DNA from: Saururus chinensis
Taxonomy: Eukaryota; Streptophyta; Magnoliopsida; Piperales; Saururaceae
Reading direction: 5' to 3'
Length of the DNA: 64,000 nt
NCBI GenBank assembly: GCA_035235625.1
Contig: CP141143.1
Span: forward strand, 47,043,178 to 47,107,177
Part shown: in pieces, positions 35,316 through 45,915 of the stretch
Layout: each line of letters starts with the position of its first letter
Numbering within the stretch: position 1 is the first letter of the stretch
Position numbers and translations under genes: made by a program
The notes under the pieces: generated by a model
The model's input: only the letters and a program-made list of their open reading frames with translations
Database searches by the model: none
Told to the model about the DNA's origin: nothing

Positions 35316-35702
35316 TCATATAAGCTCTTCACTGATGTGTTTTTAATTATTTGAATTAAATACGTACTTATTTGCTAAGTTTGAAAGAATAAATGAAATG
35401 CACTAAACGATGAACCAGTCAGGCCGCTTTTGGTCAAATTATAAATACGTACTCATTTGATAAGTTTGTAAAACTGAACCAAACATACTAAACGACAAAC
35501 TAATCAGACAACTTTTGGTCAAGTTATATCTTTTTAATCAATTAAAATCAAAAGTTCACTAAGAATATGCACAAAAAGTTATATTGTTTGATGTTTAAAG
35601 AGACCTCCCACTCATTTGCTATGTTTTAAAGAATAAATAAAATGCACTAAACGACGAACCAATTAGACTAGTTTTGGTAATGTTACATCCTTTTAATCAA
35701 TT
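35316..35702 (+). repeat. Satellite array, block 4 (orientation as block 1)
   Basis: About 1.2 monomers in the block-1 direction; marker 'gaaccagtc' near 35,413 and 'acgacaaactaatcagac' near 35,490. A partial monomer joint lies near 35,450. The array ends against copia gag sequence at about 35,703. Confidence 0.85.
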
Positions 35703-36117
35703 TTCTTGAGAATATTTCGAATCACACCCTAGACCTTCAATATTCTCCAAGTAATCCTTATTTGTCACTACTCTTTGATGAACTTCATTCTCTAAGAATT
35801 TTATCTTGTTTAAAAGATTACTTTTCTCATATTTTAAGACACTAACTTCTTCATTAGTAGACACAAATTTATCTTCTGAAGATCTAGATTTTCTACTCTC
35901 TTTCTCAAGTTACTTCTCAAGGTTTGAAACTCTTATTATTATTCTTCTTCTTTATCTTTAGCTAATTGAAATTTCTTAATAGAAATAGATTCAATTGTCT
36001 CAGCATTAACTTTGAGAATTTTCTCTAACTTCTTACACTTTTTACTCAATTCAATGGCTTGTCTAAAAAGACTATCAAAATCTAAATCCTCATTATCATT
36101 AGAATAAGAACTAGACA
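35703..36117 (-). pseudogene. SIRE/Maximus-like copia gag fragment (coiled-coil part)
   Basis: The minus strand from ATG at 36,117 reads MSSSYSNDNEDLDFD, then CKKLEKILKVNAETIESISI and, after stops, KFVSTNEEVSVLKYEKSNLL. The Lys/Glu-rich coiled coil matches the copies at 45.67-45.93 and 45.97-46.25 kb. It is cut off at the satellite edge. Stops and frame changes make it non-functional. Confidence 0.7.
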
Positions 36118-37020
36118 TGATTAATCAAATAGGCACAAGAAAGCAAGTTCAAATAATCATACAAAATCAATAAAAAACTAAACCTTTTGGAAAATTGAGC
36201 AAGTCTAAGAGGAATTGATCAACACAATCACAATCAACTTGTTATATGCATGCAAAACTTGATAGATATCATTAATTAAAGGCAAATTTAAATCAAAATC
36301 ACCTCAACTACTAATTGAGAGTTTAATATTCGTCTAATCCACCTAGCAGATCACTAGACTCTCCTAAAACTAGTACTTTGACAAGTAAGAATTAAGAGTT
36401 TTAGCATCTATGCGCAAAATTTGTTTATTAAGAGGAAACAATTAAAAACTAATATGCCTTCAAATATCATTCAAGATGAATTAATCAACTAAACATCATT
36501 TAATCCACACATAAACATAGAAATTCACTTAGAAACCTCAATTAGGGTAAAAAAACCAAGACTGTTCCAATAAAACCAAATCAATGCACTAGAAACCAAG
36601 ACTTTATATGGACACAAGCAAACCACCAACATTATTTAAACTCTAACGCAAGCTCATCTTATTTAGATTCTTGGTGTTGGCCTTCAAGTCTTCTCCCACA
36701 AGCACTTGAAAATTTCTCCTCTTTGACCTGTCTCTATCTCTTTCTCGTCTTCAACACGCACCTATTGTTGTCTTTACTTTGGCCTTGTAGAAATCTTCAA
36801 TCTTCTATTGAGTATATGTTGCAACACTTCTTTGAAATCTGTGTGTATAAGCTCCATTAGTTGTTGATTGTCTTCTTCAATTCACCATGGATATTTTACT
36901 GAAAACTTCTTGTAAATTCTCCTTTGGAAAACAGTAAGTAAAGGTGCAAACTCTTTTTCTCTTTTCTCCTCTAGGTTTTCCTCTCTAAAATTTTATTGCT
37001 TTGTAAATATGTAGCTAATT
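36118..37020 (-). mobile_element. SIRE-like copia LTR 3' part and leader
   Basis: The region is collinear with 38,753-39,400 and, in reverse, with 51,650-52,260: shared blocks include 'gacttgaaggc', 'gtttgcttgtgtc', 'tagtgcattgatttggtt', 'tttgcgcatagatgct' and 'gatattaaactc'. On the minus strand it leads into the gag fragment at 36,117. The 5' start of this LTR copy is missing. Confidence 0.65.
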
Positions 37021-37022
37021 GA

Positions 37023-37310
37023 TTATTATTTAATTATAATTTTGTTTATTTTTTTGTAGTAACATCCGGATATTGACATTTTTTGAACCTAAAGGCATAG
37101 TAGAAGAAGAAGAAGGTTATTCACTTTGTCTTGACCCATATGATATCTTATTTAAATTTTCTAAAGTACATAAAGCACTTTCTAATGTACTATACAAATA
37201 TTCATTATTATCAACATAGGGACTCATGTTTGAACATATACCATCTATTAATATTTGTACACATTCTAATCTAACAATAGGATGCATAATGGCCCCCACA
37301 CAGAAAATTA
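37023..37310 (-). pseudogene. Possible hAT transposase fragment
   Basis: The open frame at 37,299-37,117 reads GAIMHPIVRLECVQILIDGI, then LYSTLESALCTLENLNK, followed after a stop by a serine-rich stretch. Plant hAT transposases have a comparable segment (xxxMDPRxKLxxVxxxxxxI, about 35 residues, LYxLxxxY, then a Ser-rich linker) upstream of the dimerisation domain. The neighbouring parts are absent. This is a weak motif-level call; it could also be chance coding in AT-rich DNA. Confidence 0.4.
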
Positions 37311-37679
37311 AAGGAATAGGAGACCAATAATTATTAAAGGTAAAGGAGCATACATGTTTTCAAAGTTCATGATTGAAGACTATGTTAAGTGCTAAAATTA
37401 AAAGGAATAATTTCACACATGCATGCACACAAATCATTTAGTTTTGATTAGGAATAATTATTAAAAATTATTTTGAAGTTTATGGGAAAAATAGTTAAAT
37501 TTTATTGTTCATCAACTGATCACTGATGAACACACAATGAGGATCATAGATTGCTTGATGAATTTTAGTTGAACAAAAATAGTGGCCAATCAATAGCTAT
37601 TGGAACCGTTCAATCATTGTTTATGAAAGTTACTTGGTTTAAACATTTCAAAAATGACACCATCCTAATTGCACTCTAT

Positions 37680-38752
37680 GAACTAAACTGACTTAATGGA
37701 CTATATAAGGGTGAGGTAAATACAAAATTGAAGAAAGGAAAACCTAGACTTTGAGAGACAAAAAAGGGAGAGTTAGGTTAATTGGCTAATTTCTTTGTCA
37801 CATTTACGTCAAAAAACCTTGAGTATGTAATTAGTCTTAAAATCTAATTAGATGTTATTGTGGTCGAGTTAGGTTTGGAATTGATTAACTTAAAAAATAG
37901 GAGCAAAAGTATTCTTATGGATCAAGATCGAAGACGAAAGGATGTTGATTGGTTATGATGCTTATTCAGTTCCATTCTTATACCAAAATCATTGGGAGAG
38001 GTTTCAAAATTGATTTTAAAGGTTTTAGGGTAAAAAAGACAAAACTATCATTAAATAGTATCATCGATCAATGGTAGGATGCATGTATTAATTGAATCAA
38101 TCGATTACTGATGAACAATAACACATAATCAATTAATCAATTGATCTCCTCTGGAAATGATTAATTAGTACTTGAATTAGTCTTTTGTTAAACAAAGCCT
38201 AAAGTTTATCGATCGATCGGCCTACTGATAGATCGATTACTCAAGGAATTATGTGTTAAAAAAATAGTGAATGAATGATTGATCTCTAGTAGTTTTTGTT
38301 GCCCTAAAAAAGCCTTTTTAGATTGGATTTCTTTCCTTGTTGAAGTCAAAGTGCCAAATCATTTTGGAGACCTATATAAAGAATAAGAAGTGGCAAAATT
38401 AAAGAGAGAAAAGCTTAGAAAGAATTGGAGAAGAAAAGAGATTACTTTTCTTATTGTTTTCTTTGAGAATTCATAAAGGAATATGAATAGAATATCAATG
38501 GTAAATTTATGATGCATATACACAACTAAGAAGAGAATATTTCACACAGAAATATCAAAGAGAAGAGTTAGCAAAAATCTTCAAAGGAATTGAAGAATCT
38601 TAAGAGGTAAATCAAAAGGCAAGAAATGAGTTCTTGTTTGAGTTGCTAGAAAAATAAGACAAAGATCAAAGACACGAAGAGAGAATTCTTCAAGTGTTCA
38701 ACGGAGGGAGAAACTCGATGGCCAACTACAAGATAATATTCAACAAAAGGAA
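37680..38752 (+). mobile_element. SIRE-like copia LTR fragment (plus orientation)
   Basis: It matches 50,960-51,900: 'ggctaatttctttgtca', 'gtatgtaattagtctta', 'gtcgagttaggtttggaattga', the CGATCGATCGG-type repeats near 38,215, and 'gagagaaaagcttaga'. The first bases (TGTAAGAAC) are missing. At about 38,752 it meets a minus-oriented copy of the same LTR. Confidence 0.65.
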
Positions 38753-39993
38753 CTTTTGTCAATGGATCACTAAATTGCTCTTAAAATTGTTACTTTCAAC
38801 AAGTATGAATTAAGAGTTCTAGCCTCCTTGCACATATTGTTTTATTAAGTGAAAATGAATGAAACCTACTTATTCATGCAATATCACTCTTGAATTATCA
38901 ATCAATCCACACATAAACACAACAATTTACATGGAAAATCCCAACTAGGGTAAAACACCATGGAGTTCTAAAGGAACCAAATTAATACACAAAAAACTCA
39001 AACTTTACATTGATAAAAGCAAACTACTAACCTTGTTTAGACTCTAACATAAACTCATCTTGTTTAGATCATTGTTGCCGGCCTTCAAATCTTCTCAGAC
39101 ACTTACACTTTCTCCTCCTTACCATGTTTCTATCTGCTTCAAGTTTTCAACAATCTCCTCTTGTTGTCTTGACTTTTTCCTTGTGGAAATATTCAATCTC
39201 CTATTGAAGGTTTCAACAAGGCCTCTTTGAATACTCAATGTATCAGCTCCTTCAATTGTGGATTGTCTTCTTCAATTCACTATAGATCTTCAATACAAAG
39301 GTCAAGTGAATTCTCCTATGGAAAACAATAAGCAAATGTGTAAACCCACATTTCTCTTTTCTCCTCTAGATTTTCCTCTCTCTAATTTTGTGATTTCATA
39401 ACCTTGTATAGCTCATTAAGTCAGTTTAGGACTTGTACTTGAATATGGAATGAAATAGAAGTTGGAAGGTCTTAATTTAGGTAAACTGTTCTTGAAATGA
39501 TCGACCGTTTTAAACAGCAATTGATCGGTCGCTATTTTTAAAATGTACAATTCATCAATCGATCGATCAATTGTGAGAGAGATCAATCGATAACTCTCAA
39601 CTTCGTTTTGCATAGGGCGAATCAACATGCGATCGTCATTTCTCCTTCATAAGTTAATAACAATTGATTGTTTTGCCTAATATTTTACATTTTTGCCCCT
39701 GTTAACCTAAATTCCTTTAAAACCCCTCAAATCACTTCTTAACCTTTTTAAGTGATCTTTGTATGCCAATGTGATCTAAATAAGCTGCAAAACTCTTCAC
39801 ATTTTTAAGTCTTCTACCTTGATCAATAAGAGCACATCTACTCCAATTTTTCAAATCTGTCAATTCCAAATCCAACTCGACCACAACAACAACAAATTAG
39901 ATTCTAAGACTCATTACATACATGCAATTTCTTGACATAATTTTGAAAAGGAAATTAGCCAATAAACTAAACATATAAGTATATGTTCTTACA
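38753..39993 (-). mobile_element. SIRE-like copia 3' LTR (minus orientation)
   Basis: Read on the minus strand it starts TGTAAGAACATATACTT at 39,993, immediately after the polypurine tract AAAGGGGGAGAT (40,005-39,994) that is typical of copia elements. It continues to the 'agtgatccattgac' block at 38,753, where a plus-oriented LTR fragment takes over. Nested CGATCGATC repeats lie near 39,550. Confidence 0.75.
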
Positions 39994-40800
39994 ATCTCCC
40001 CCTTTTGCTATTTCTTGTCAAAACACTACATATTTGAAAATAAAAATAAAATTACAACTCTTATCATAGTGCATTCATTTTCAAATTGTATAAATAAGCT
40101 TGACACTACAAAGATTCAACATATATTCAATTAACTAAAATCATTAATTTGGAATGGAGCTTGAAAAGCCTTTTATAAACTTGTACTTATCCTGCACACT
40201 TAAAATCAAATTAATTTGCATAGTTGTCCAATCAATTAGAAAGATAAGCACTTTGACTTTCATTAAGCACTTCTCCCCCTTTCTGACATAAATAGACAAA
40301 AAATTAATGTTAACAAGCAATGAAAATATCAGTTAAGCATATTAGTCAAGTACACAATCATCAAGTTATGAAAATAGTATAATCATTATATATCACATGT
40401 CCATCAACTTTTCACAAATACTCTCACTCATATCTAATGTGGTATAGTATACACAAACAAGAACATACCTGCATGATACTAATCTCATAAACTAGTAAAA
40501 AAATAATTTAAATGTTCAACAATGTAAGTAATCACATCAGAATTTTAGATTAAAAAGAATCAAGTCAAATTGGCTTTTAGTCAATTGAGATGAACTGACC
40601 AATTCAACATTATAATAAAAAGGATTTGGGGCTGAGATGAACATCTAATGTTAGCCACCTAACATGACAAGTTCAGGCTGAAACAAGCATCAATAATCAA
40701 CCTAAGGTATATCACAATCAAGGCAGAAATTCAAAGACTTAATAAGCATGAATACATCACGAACTAAGGCTCTAATATTAAGGATTCATTCAGCAAGATT
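39994..40800 (-). mobile_element. Polypurine tract and 3' untranslated part of a SIRE-like copia copy
   Basis: The minus strand carries 'caaattaatttgatttta.gtgtgcaggataagta' and the polypurine tract before the LTR. It is collinear with 50,650-50,928 on the plus strand. No coding sequence was recognised. Confidence 0.65.
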
Positions 40801-42105
40801 ATAATAATCATTTAGACCCTTGTGGTCTCCGCTTCTTTGGGACGATGGATCCCTACAAATGCACAAACTAGGTTTTTGAGCATCATGGAAGGCTCATCTA
40901 CCTCCAGCCAGTGTGTCCATGAGCAGAGCTGGTACCTACATCTCTAGGCCCATGGTTGATCCAAGTGGATCTCTAGAGATGTTAGGATTTCTGATAATAG
41001 CCATGGCGGTAATCTTTCAAACCCTTGTGGTCTCCGCTCCTTTGGGATGATGGATCCCTTCAAATGCGCAAACCAGGTTTTTGAGCATCATGGAAAGCTC
41101 ATCTACCTCTGGCTAGTGTGTCCATGAGCAGAGCTGGTACCTACATCTCTAGGCCCATGGCTGATCCAAGTGGATCTCTAGAGATGCTAGGATTTCTGTT
41201 AGCATACAATTACTCCTTTGAGCGGGAGTCAGTATTTTCAGGTAACAATTAGTGCGTTGTTTTCTGAACGGTGTCCATTGTTTTGTGCATTGTGATGGTC
41301 TTCATTGGATAAAGATTAGCGCATGTTTTTGAGCTTTGTTATATTCACTGCACTGTATATTACCCTTATGTGGTACTGTTTGCAAGATGTTAGCATTAAT
41401 TATTGAACAAGGGTTGTGAGATAATTAATAACATTGTTTGTTATTGCTTGTTAATTAGACAAGTGGAACGATTAAAGGACTTGCATAAATTGTAGGTTGC
41501 TTTAAAATACATAAGCATTGCATATGTGATGTTATGCTTCTCAGTATAGTGTAGTTTTAGGCAGAACTACGTCTAGATCCAATCTTATTGGAAACATTGG
41601 AGATGTTGTCTGATGAGTACGTAGGCAACTAACATCAGGTGATGTTGGCCCGATCCGAAAAACATTAATAAAATCTTTTGTCCTTGTGGAAGCTCTTCTC
41701 TTGAAGGCGGAGAGATTCCATTGTTGTTGTTGTTGTTGTGGTTGTTTGGTTTGGTTAGTTGCAAATTCTCAAGGCAACGACAAGTGAGACCAAGGCAGGC
41801 AAGCACAATGAGAAGTTTCTGCGCTTCTGCAACTCCAGTACGTAAGTGTTTCTTTGGCGTGAGAGTCAACTTGTTATTAATTTTCAGACGGATGACGAAC
41901 TTGTACTTAGATGGATGAGCTATTCTTTGTGAATTTTCAGACGTGTAGTAATATCAATGTATTTGATATTCGTATTTGTGAACACTAGTTATCATGACCT
42001 GGATATTTAATCGAATGGTTTGTTTTGTATTTAAAAGAAAAAAAAATTCTCGTGACTACTGTTCATGCGATTTTAGAAAGGGTTTTAAAAATCCGAGTCG
42101 TGACA
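40801..42105 (+). mobile_element. Truncated family-A LTR with an internal 205-bp duplication
   Basis: It ends AAAATCCGAGTCGTGACA at 42,105 and matches 33,700-34,715: 'gagcatcatggaagg', 'gtgtccatgagca', 'acgtaggcaactaacatc.ggtgatgttggcccgat'. The block starting 'cttgtggtctccgctt' is present twice, at 40,819 and 41,024 (period 205 bp). It separates the 3' UTR at 40.0-40.8 kb from the rest of the left copia copy at 42.1 kb. Confidence 0.75.
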
Positions 42106-42700
42106 CTTTTATCAAAATTTAGGAAAATTTATTCTGATCCTAGTAAAGACTAAGTTCACATTTTTCAACTCTCCCTAACAAGAATCTATGTAATGATTTT
42201 CCTAAAAAGATGGAAATCAATTAAAAGTTCATAATCAACTTGCCTAGCAATCAAGACTATGTCTAAAAATTCAGTTAATTATGACTTCGACTTTGAAATA
42301 TTCCTAGTCACAAATGAGCTATAAAAACATTGAGCAATGAAAATTTTTGTTTTCAAAACATTCAAAAACCAAACATGATAAATTCTAATCCTATAAAACT
42401 TTGAATCCTTTTAAAAGCAATTTTTTCATAAAGTAAGACCTCAATTAAAAATCGAGCATTTAAAATTAGCAAAGATGAGCTCTTTTTGATGATTTTTTAA
42501 TCAATTCTTTATAAATATAAGTGCATCCAGCGATTTGTTCATTAATACTTGGGTTTAGAACAGTTAACCCTATTGATGTGTGATTATCAATTTTATTCTC
42601 TTTTCTTATAGATTAGTCATCTTTTATTAGTTTTTGAAAAAAACCACAAATGTAGTCAACTCTTATCTCATTTAATCTTGAAACTTGGAAGATCACTTTT
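42106..42700 (-). mobile_element. Internal part of the left SIRE-like copia copy
   Basis: Its reverse complement aligns with 47,790-48,030: 'agagttgactacatt.gtggttttt', 'agagaataaaattgaaatcacac' in variant form, 'aaaaagagctca.ctttgc'. It is non-coding in all frames. Confidence 0.6.
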
Positions 42701-44511
42701 TGTAACATCTGGGATTTTTCTATATTCCTGAAGTCGACCGCGTGAAAACTTGGGTATTAGACCCATTGAACTTCTCCTGAGAATAAATTCACCATAAGTT
42801 TGGATTAGTGGCTAAAACCTATGTAGTTAGAAAGTAGACAAAAAGAGATTCGAAATGCCACCAAGGACGTACGAATCGGAGTTCGGATGAGGGAGATACG
42901 ACCGTTTGAAGTTGAGTAGATTGCACAAGGCCCATTTACCCAAGGTGGATGGAAGTCCTAAACGTAATAAGAGTTAGGATTCCTAAATGTACTAGGATTT
43001 GGGAGTTCTAAATGAACTAGGAATTAGAAGTCGTAAAAGATTTAGGAATTAGAAGAGAGAGAGAGTCCTAGCGGAACAAGGACTCCAAGTAAGAAGAGGA
43101 CGCAGCTAGAACTTGGTTGAGATGAGATAGCATGTAAGTAGAGGACTTCTAGCCCAAGTAGGAGTCCAAGGAGTGCTAGGAGTGGTGAAAAAAGGTGAAG
43201 GAGGGATCAACTATACATCTAGTTGGGTTAGGACTCTTTTGGGACTGTTTTGAGCATGTATGGGGGCTGGTTTCCTATTGGTAATGGGGCAGGGATTTGG
43301 ATTCCGGGATTGTAACTAAGGGTGGGAGAGTCATAGAGGGGGAGGGCACCCAATAGCTTTAAGAGAGGCAGCCCCTATTGGTTTTGGAGAGCCTCCTTCT
43401 TCTCAATCTCTTCCCTCCTCTTCCTTCTCTCAGCAAGGACCTCTATAACCAACAATTTTAAAGGTACAAATCAGCAATCTTTGGATTGAATTCAAGGCCT
43501 AAAAGCATAGGAGCAAGAGCTAGGAACTTTGGGGACAAGTTGGTACAAGTAAGTGCTTCTTTTACACCCTTAAGCATGGAGCTTTGATAGATATAATTCA
43601 GCCATAGTTCAGCCTGGTTTTAAGGGGGTTTTGATGTCATAAATTAGCCTCTACTTGTTTCGAATGATTGTGATTTTATCTCTTATCTACATAGTTGAAT
43701 TGTACATGCATGATCCTGATTTTTGTCAAGTAGATTAGTCTTAATTCATGCAAGCATGTTACTGATTTATGTCATCTATATTAGAATCATGTTAGGCATG
43801 AATGATTCTGATTCTTGTCATGTTTATCATCCATACTTTGGCCAATTTATTCCCTTGTTTGTGGCCTTACTTTAGGCCATATTTTGGCCAATTTATTCCC
43901 TAGTTTATGGCCTTACTTTAGGCCATACTTTGGTCAATTTAATCCCTGGTTTGTGGCCTTACTTTAGGCCATACTTTGGCTAACTAAATCCCTGATTCGT
44001 GGCCTTATTATATGCCATACTTTGGACAACTTAATCCCTGATTCATGGCCTTATTATAGGCCATACTTTGGACAACTTAATCCCTGATTTGTGGCCTTAC
44101 TTTAGGCCATACTTTGGCTAATCAAATCCCTGATTTGAAGCCTTGGTTTAGGCTCTACTTTGGTCAAGTAAATCCTTGATTTGAAGCCTTGGTTTAGGCT
44201 CTACCTTGGTCAAGTAAATCCCTGATTTGAAGCCTTGGTTTAGACTCCACTTTGGTCGAGTAAATCCCTGATTTGAAGCCTTGGTTTAGGCTCTACCTTA
44301 GTCATTTAAATCCCTGATTTAAAGCCTTGGTTTAGGCTCTATTTTTGCTTATATAGATCCCTATTTTGCAGCCTTGTTTTAGGCTCTATTTTGGCCAAAC
44401 TAATACCAAATTCTCAGCATTGGTTTATGCTATAATCATGCTGAGAGAATACCTAAATCTCAGCCCTAGTTTAGGTTGTATTGTTGCATATCTAATACTT
44501 GATTCTCAGAT
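42701..44511 (+). mobile_element. LTR related to family A, with a 46-bp minisatellite
   Basis: It starts TGTAACATCTGGGATTTTTC. The first ~250 bp follow the family-A LTRs at 56,953 and 63,046 ('gagttcggatgagggagatacgacc', 'ccaccaag.a.gt.cga'). It then carries repeated 'ctaggatt' blocks and the minisatellite. It interrupts the left arm of the 45.94-kb palindrome, which resumes at about 44,512. A clear 3' terminus was not found, so the end is approximate. Confidence 0.6.
43830..44500. repeat. 46-bp minisatellite, about 14 units
   Basis: The unit is 'gtggccttactttaggccat' followed by 'actttggctaactaaatccctgattc'. Early units have 'ggccttactttaggcc'; later ones change to 'agccttggtttaggct', so the array holds two successive variants with decay at the right end. 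It lies within an LTR-like insertion. Confidence 0.88.
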
Positions 44512-45915
44512 CTTTTTCTGATTTATGATATTTTCCTTTAAACAATTTTTCTAGGGCTTTGCTTTTTTTTTAATCTTCTCTACTTGCATCATGATTTTTT
44601 TCATTCTTTTTCCTCCATTTTTTCTCAACACTTTTTTTTATGTCAAGTGGATGGGTGCTTCACATTAGCTTTTTTATCATCTTTATGAGGAAAATTCCAT
44701 TCTCTAAAGAAAGATTGATGTAGCCTTCTCTTAGTTAAGGTATATTTGACCACTAATCATGTTGTATTTTAGCTTAAAAGAAAATTAAGTTCAAACTATC
44801 CCAAGAGCTGAACTTCATCAAAAACAAACATAAAACTAATTACAAAATCAAGCAAAAGGAACACTATTTTTTTGTATGTTTCTAATCACATTCTATTTTT
44901 TGTTTTTTTTTTTCATTCAAAACCTATGAATAAAAGGACATGAAAATAAAGCAAAATGTGATAAAAACTATAACATGTGTGTCCAAAAGATTGAAAGAAT
45001 TAAATCTTGGACAAAGCAAAATTTCCTACTTAGAGATATAAGATTCCTTAGCCTTGCTTAACCAACCAATCCTAAGGCAATCTAAGGTAGACATCCTTGT
45101 CTCATCAACTTGAAATCTAAAGTTCTTTAAGACATTTTTTCTATCCCAAATTTATAAAGTTTTCTTCCTATTGTCTTAAGTAACCTTCTTTGGTGTGAAG
45201 TTTGGTGTGTGCTTTATAATCCATGTGTTTTTGTATTGAGGCTTCTTATTATTTGAATTGATTTACTTCCTCTCTTCTAAGGAAAATTCTTCAACTATAA
45301 AGCACCATAATTTTCCCTAGTTTTTTATTTGTTCATGGCACATTGACTAAGCCAGTCTATGTTGTGTTTCATAGCTTAAATTTTGTTTGATTAAAAAAAC
45401 TTATGATTATCACTCCTTTGATGTTCCTTCCTGTGGTTAGACTTTGAACTTTAATTCCCAAATAGATTCTTGGGTTTTGACACATTGCCAACTTGTGGGA
45501 TAACCTTCCTAGTGTGCATGGATACTTTAGCTTTGACAAACTAAATGACACCCTTCGAACTAGTTAGAAGTTGATTCTCTTAATGCTAGTCCTCGTTTAT
45601 CACTATCTTGTTCCATATACAAAATTTTGTCTAACTTCTCTTGCCCTAAAGTGAAAATTTTAAATTTTTATTGAGAAGTCTTTAAATCATTACCTAGATC
45701 TTCAATCTTCATCAAATGAGCCTTATTTGTCTCTAACTTCTCATGAACTTCATTCTCTATAAATTTTATCTTGTCAAGGATATTACTTTTCTCAAATTTG
45801 AAGGCATTAACTTCTTCATTAGTAGACACAAGTCTATCTTTTAAAGATCTAGATTTTCTCCTTCTCAAGTTCACTCTTCAAAGTTTGAACCTCTTCCTCT
45901 AGTTCTTATTTTTTT
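44512..45915 (-). pseudogene. Left arm of the palindrome: SIRE-like copia gag C-terminus and following DNA
   Basis: The minus strand has the gag coiled coil (LVSTNEEVNAFKFEKSNILD, then KIKFIENEVHEKLETNKAH) at 45,874-45,668, followed by a basic region corresponding to KFVQVKELTHTRKVV of the right arm at about 45,500. The rest, to 44,512, is non-coding in the same order as the right arm. Stops are frequent. Protease, integrase and RT are absent, so pol was lost before or after insertion. Confidence 0.7.

Noticed and set aside
23388..35702. CRISPR-like or bacterial repeat array
   Set aside because: Monomers are contiguous ~318-bp satellite units with no spacers, in a plant context.
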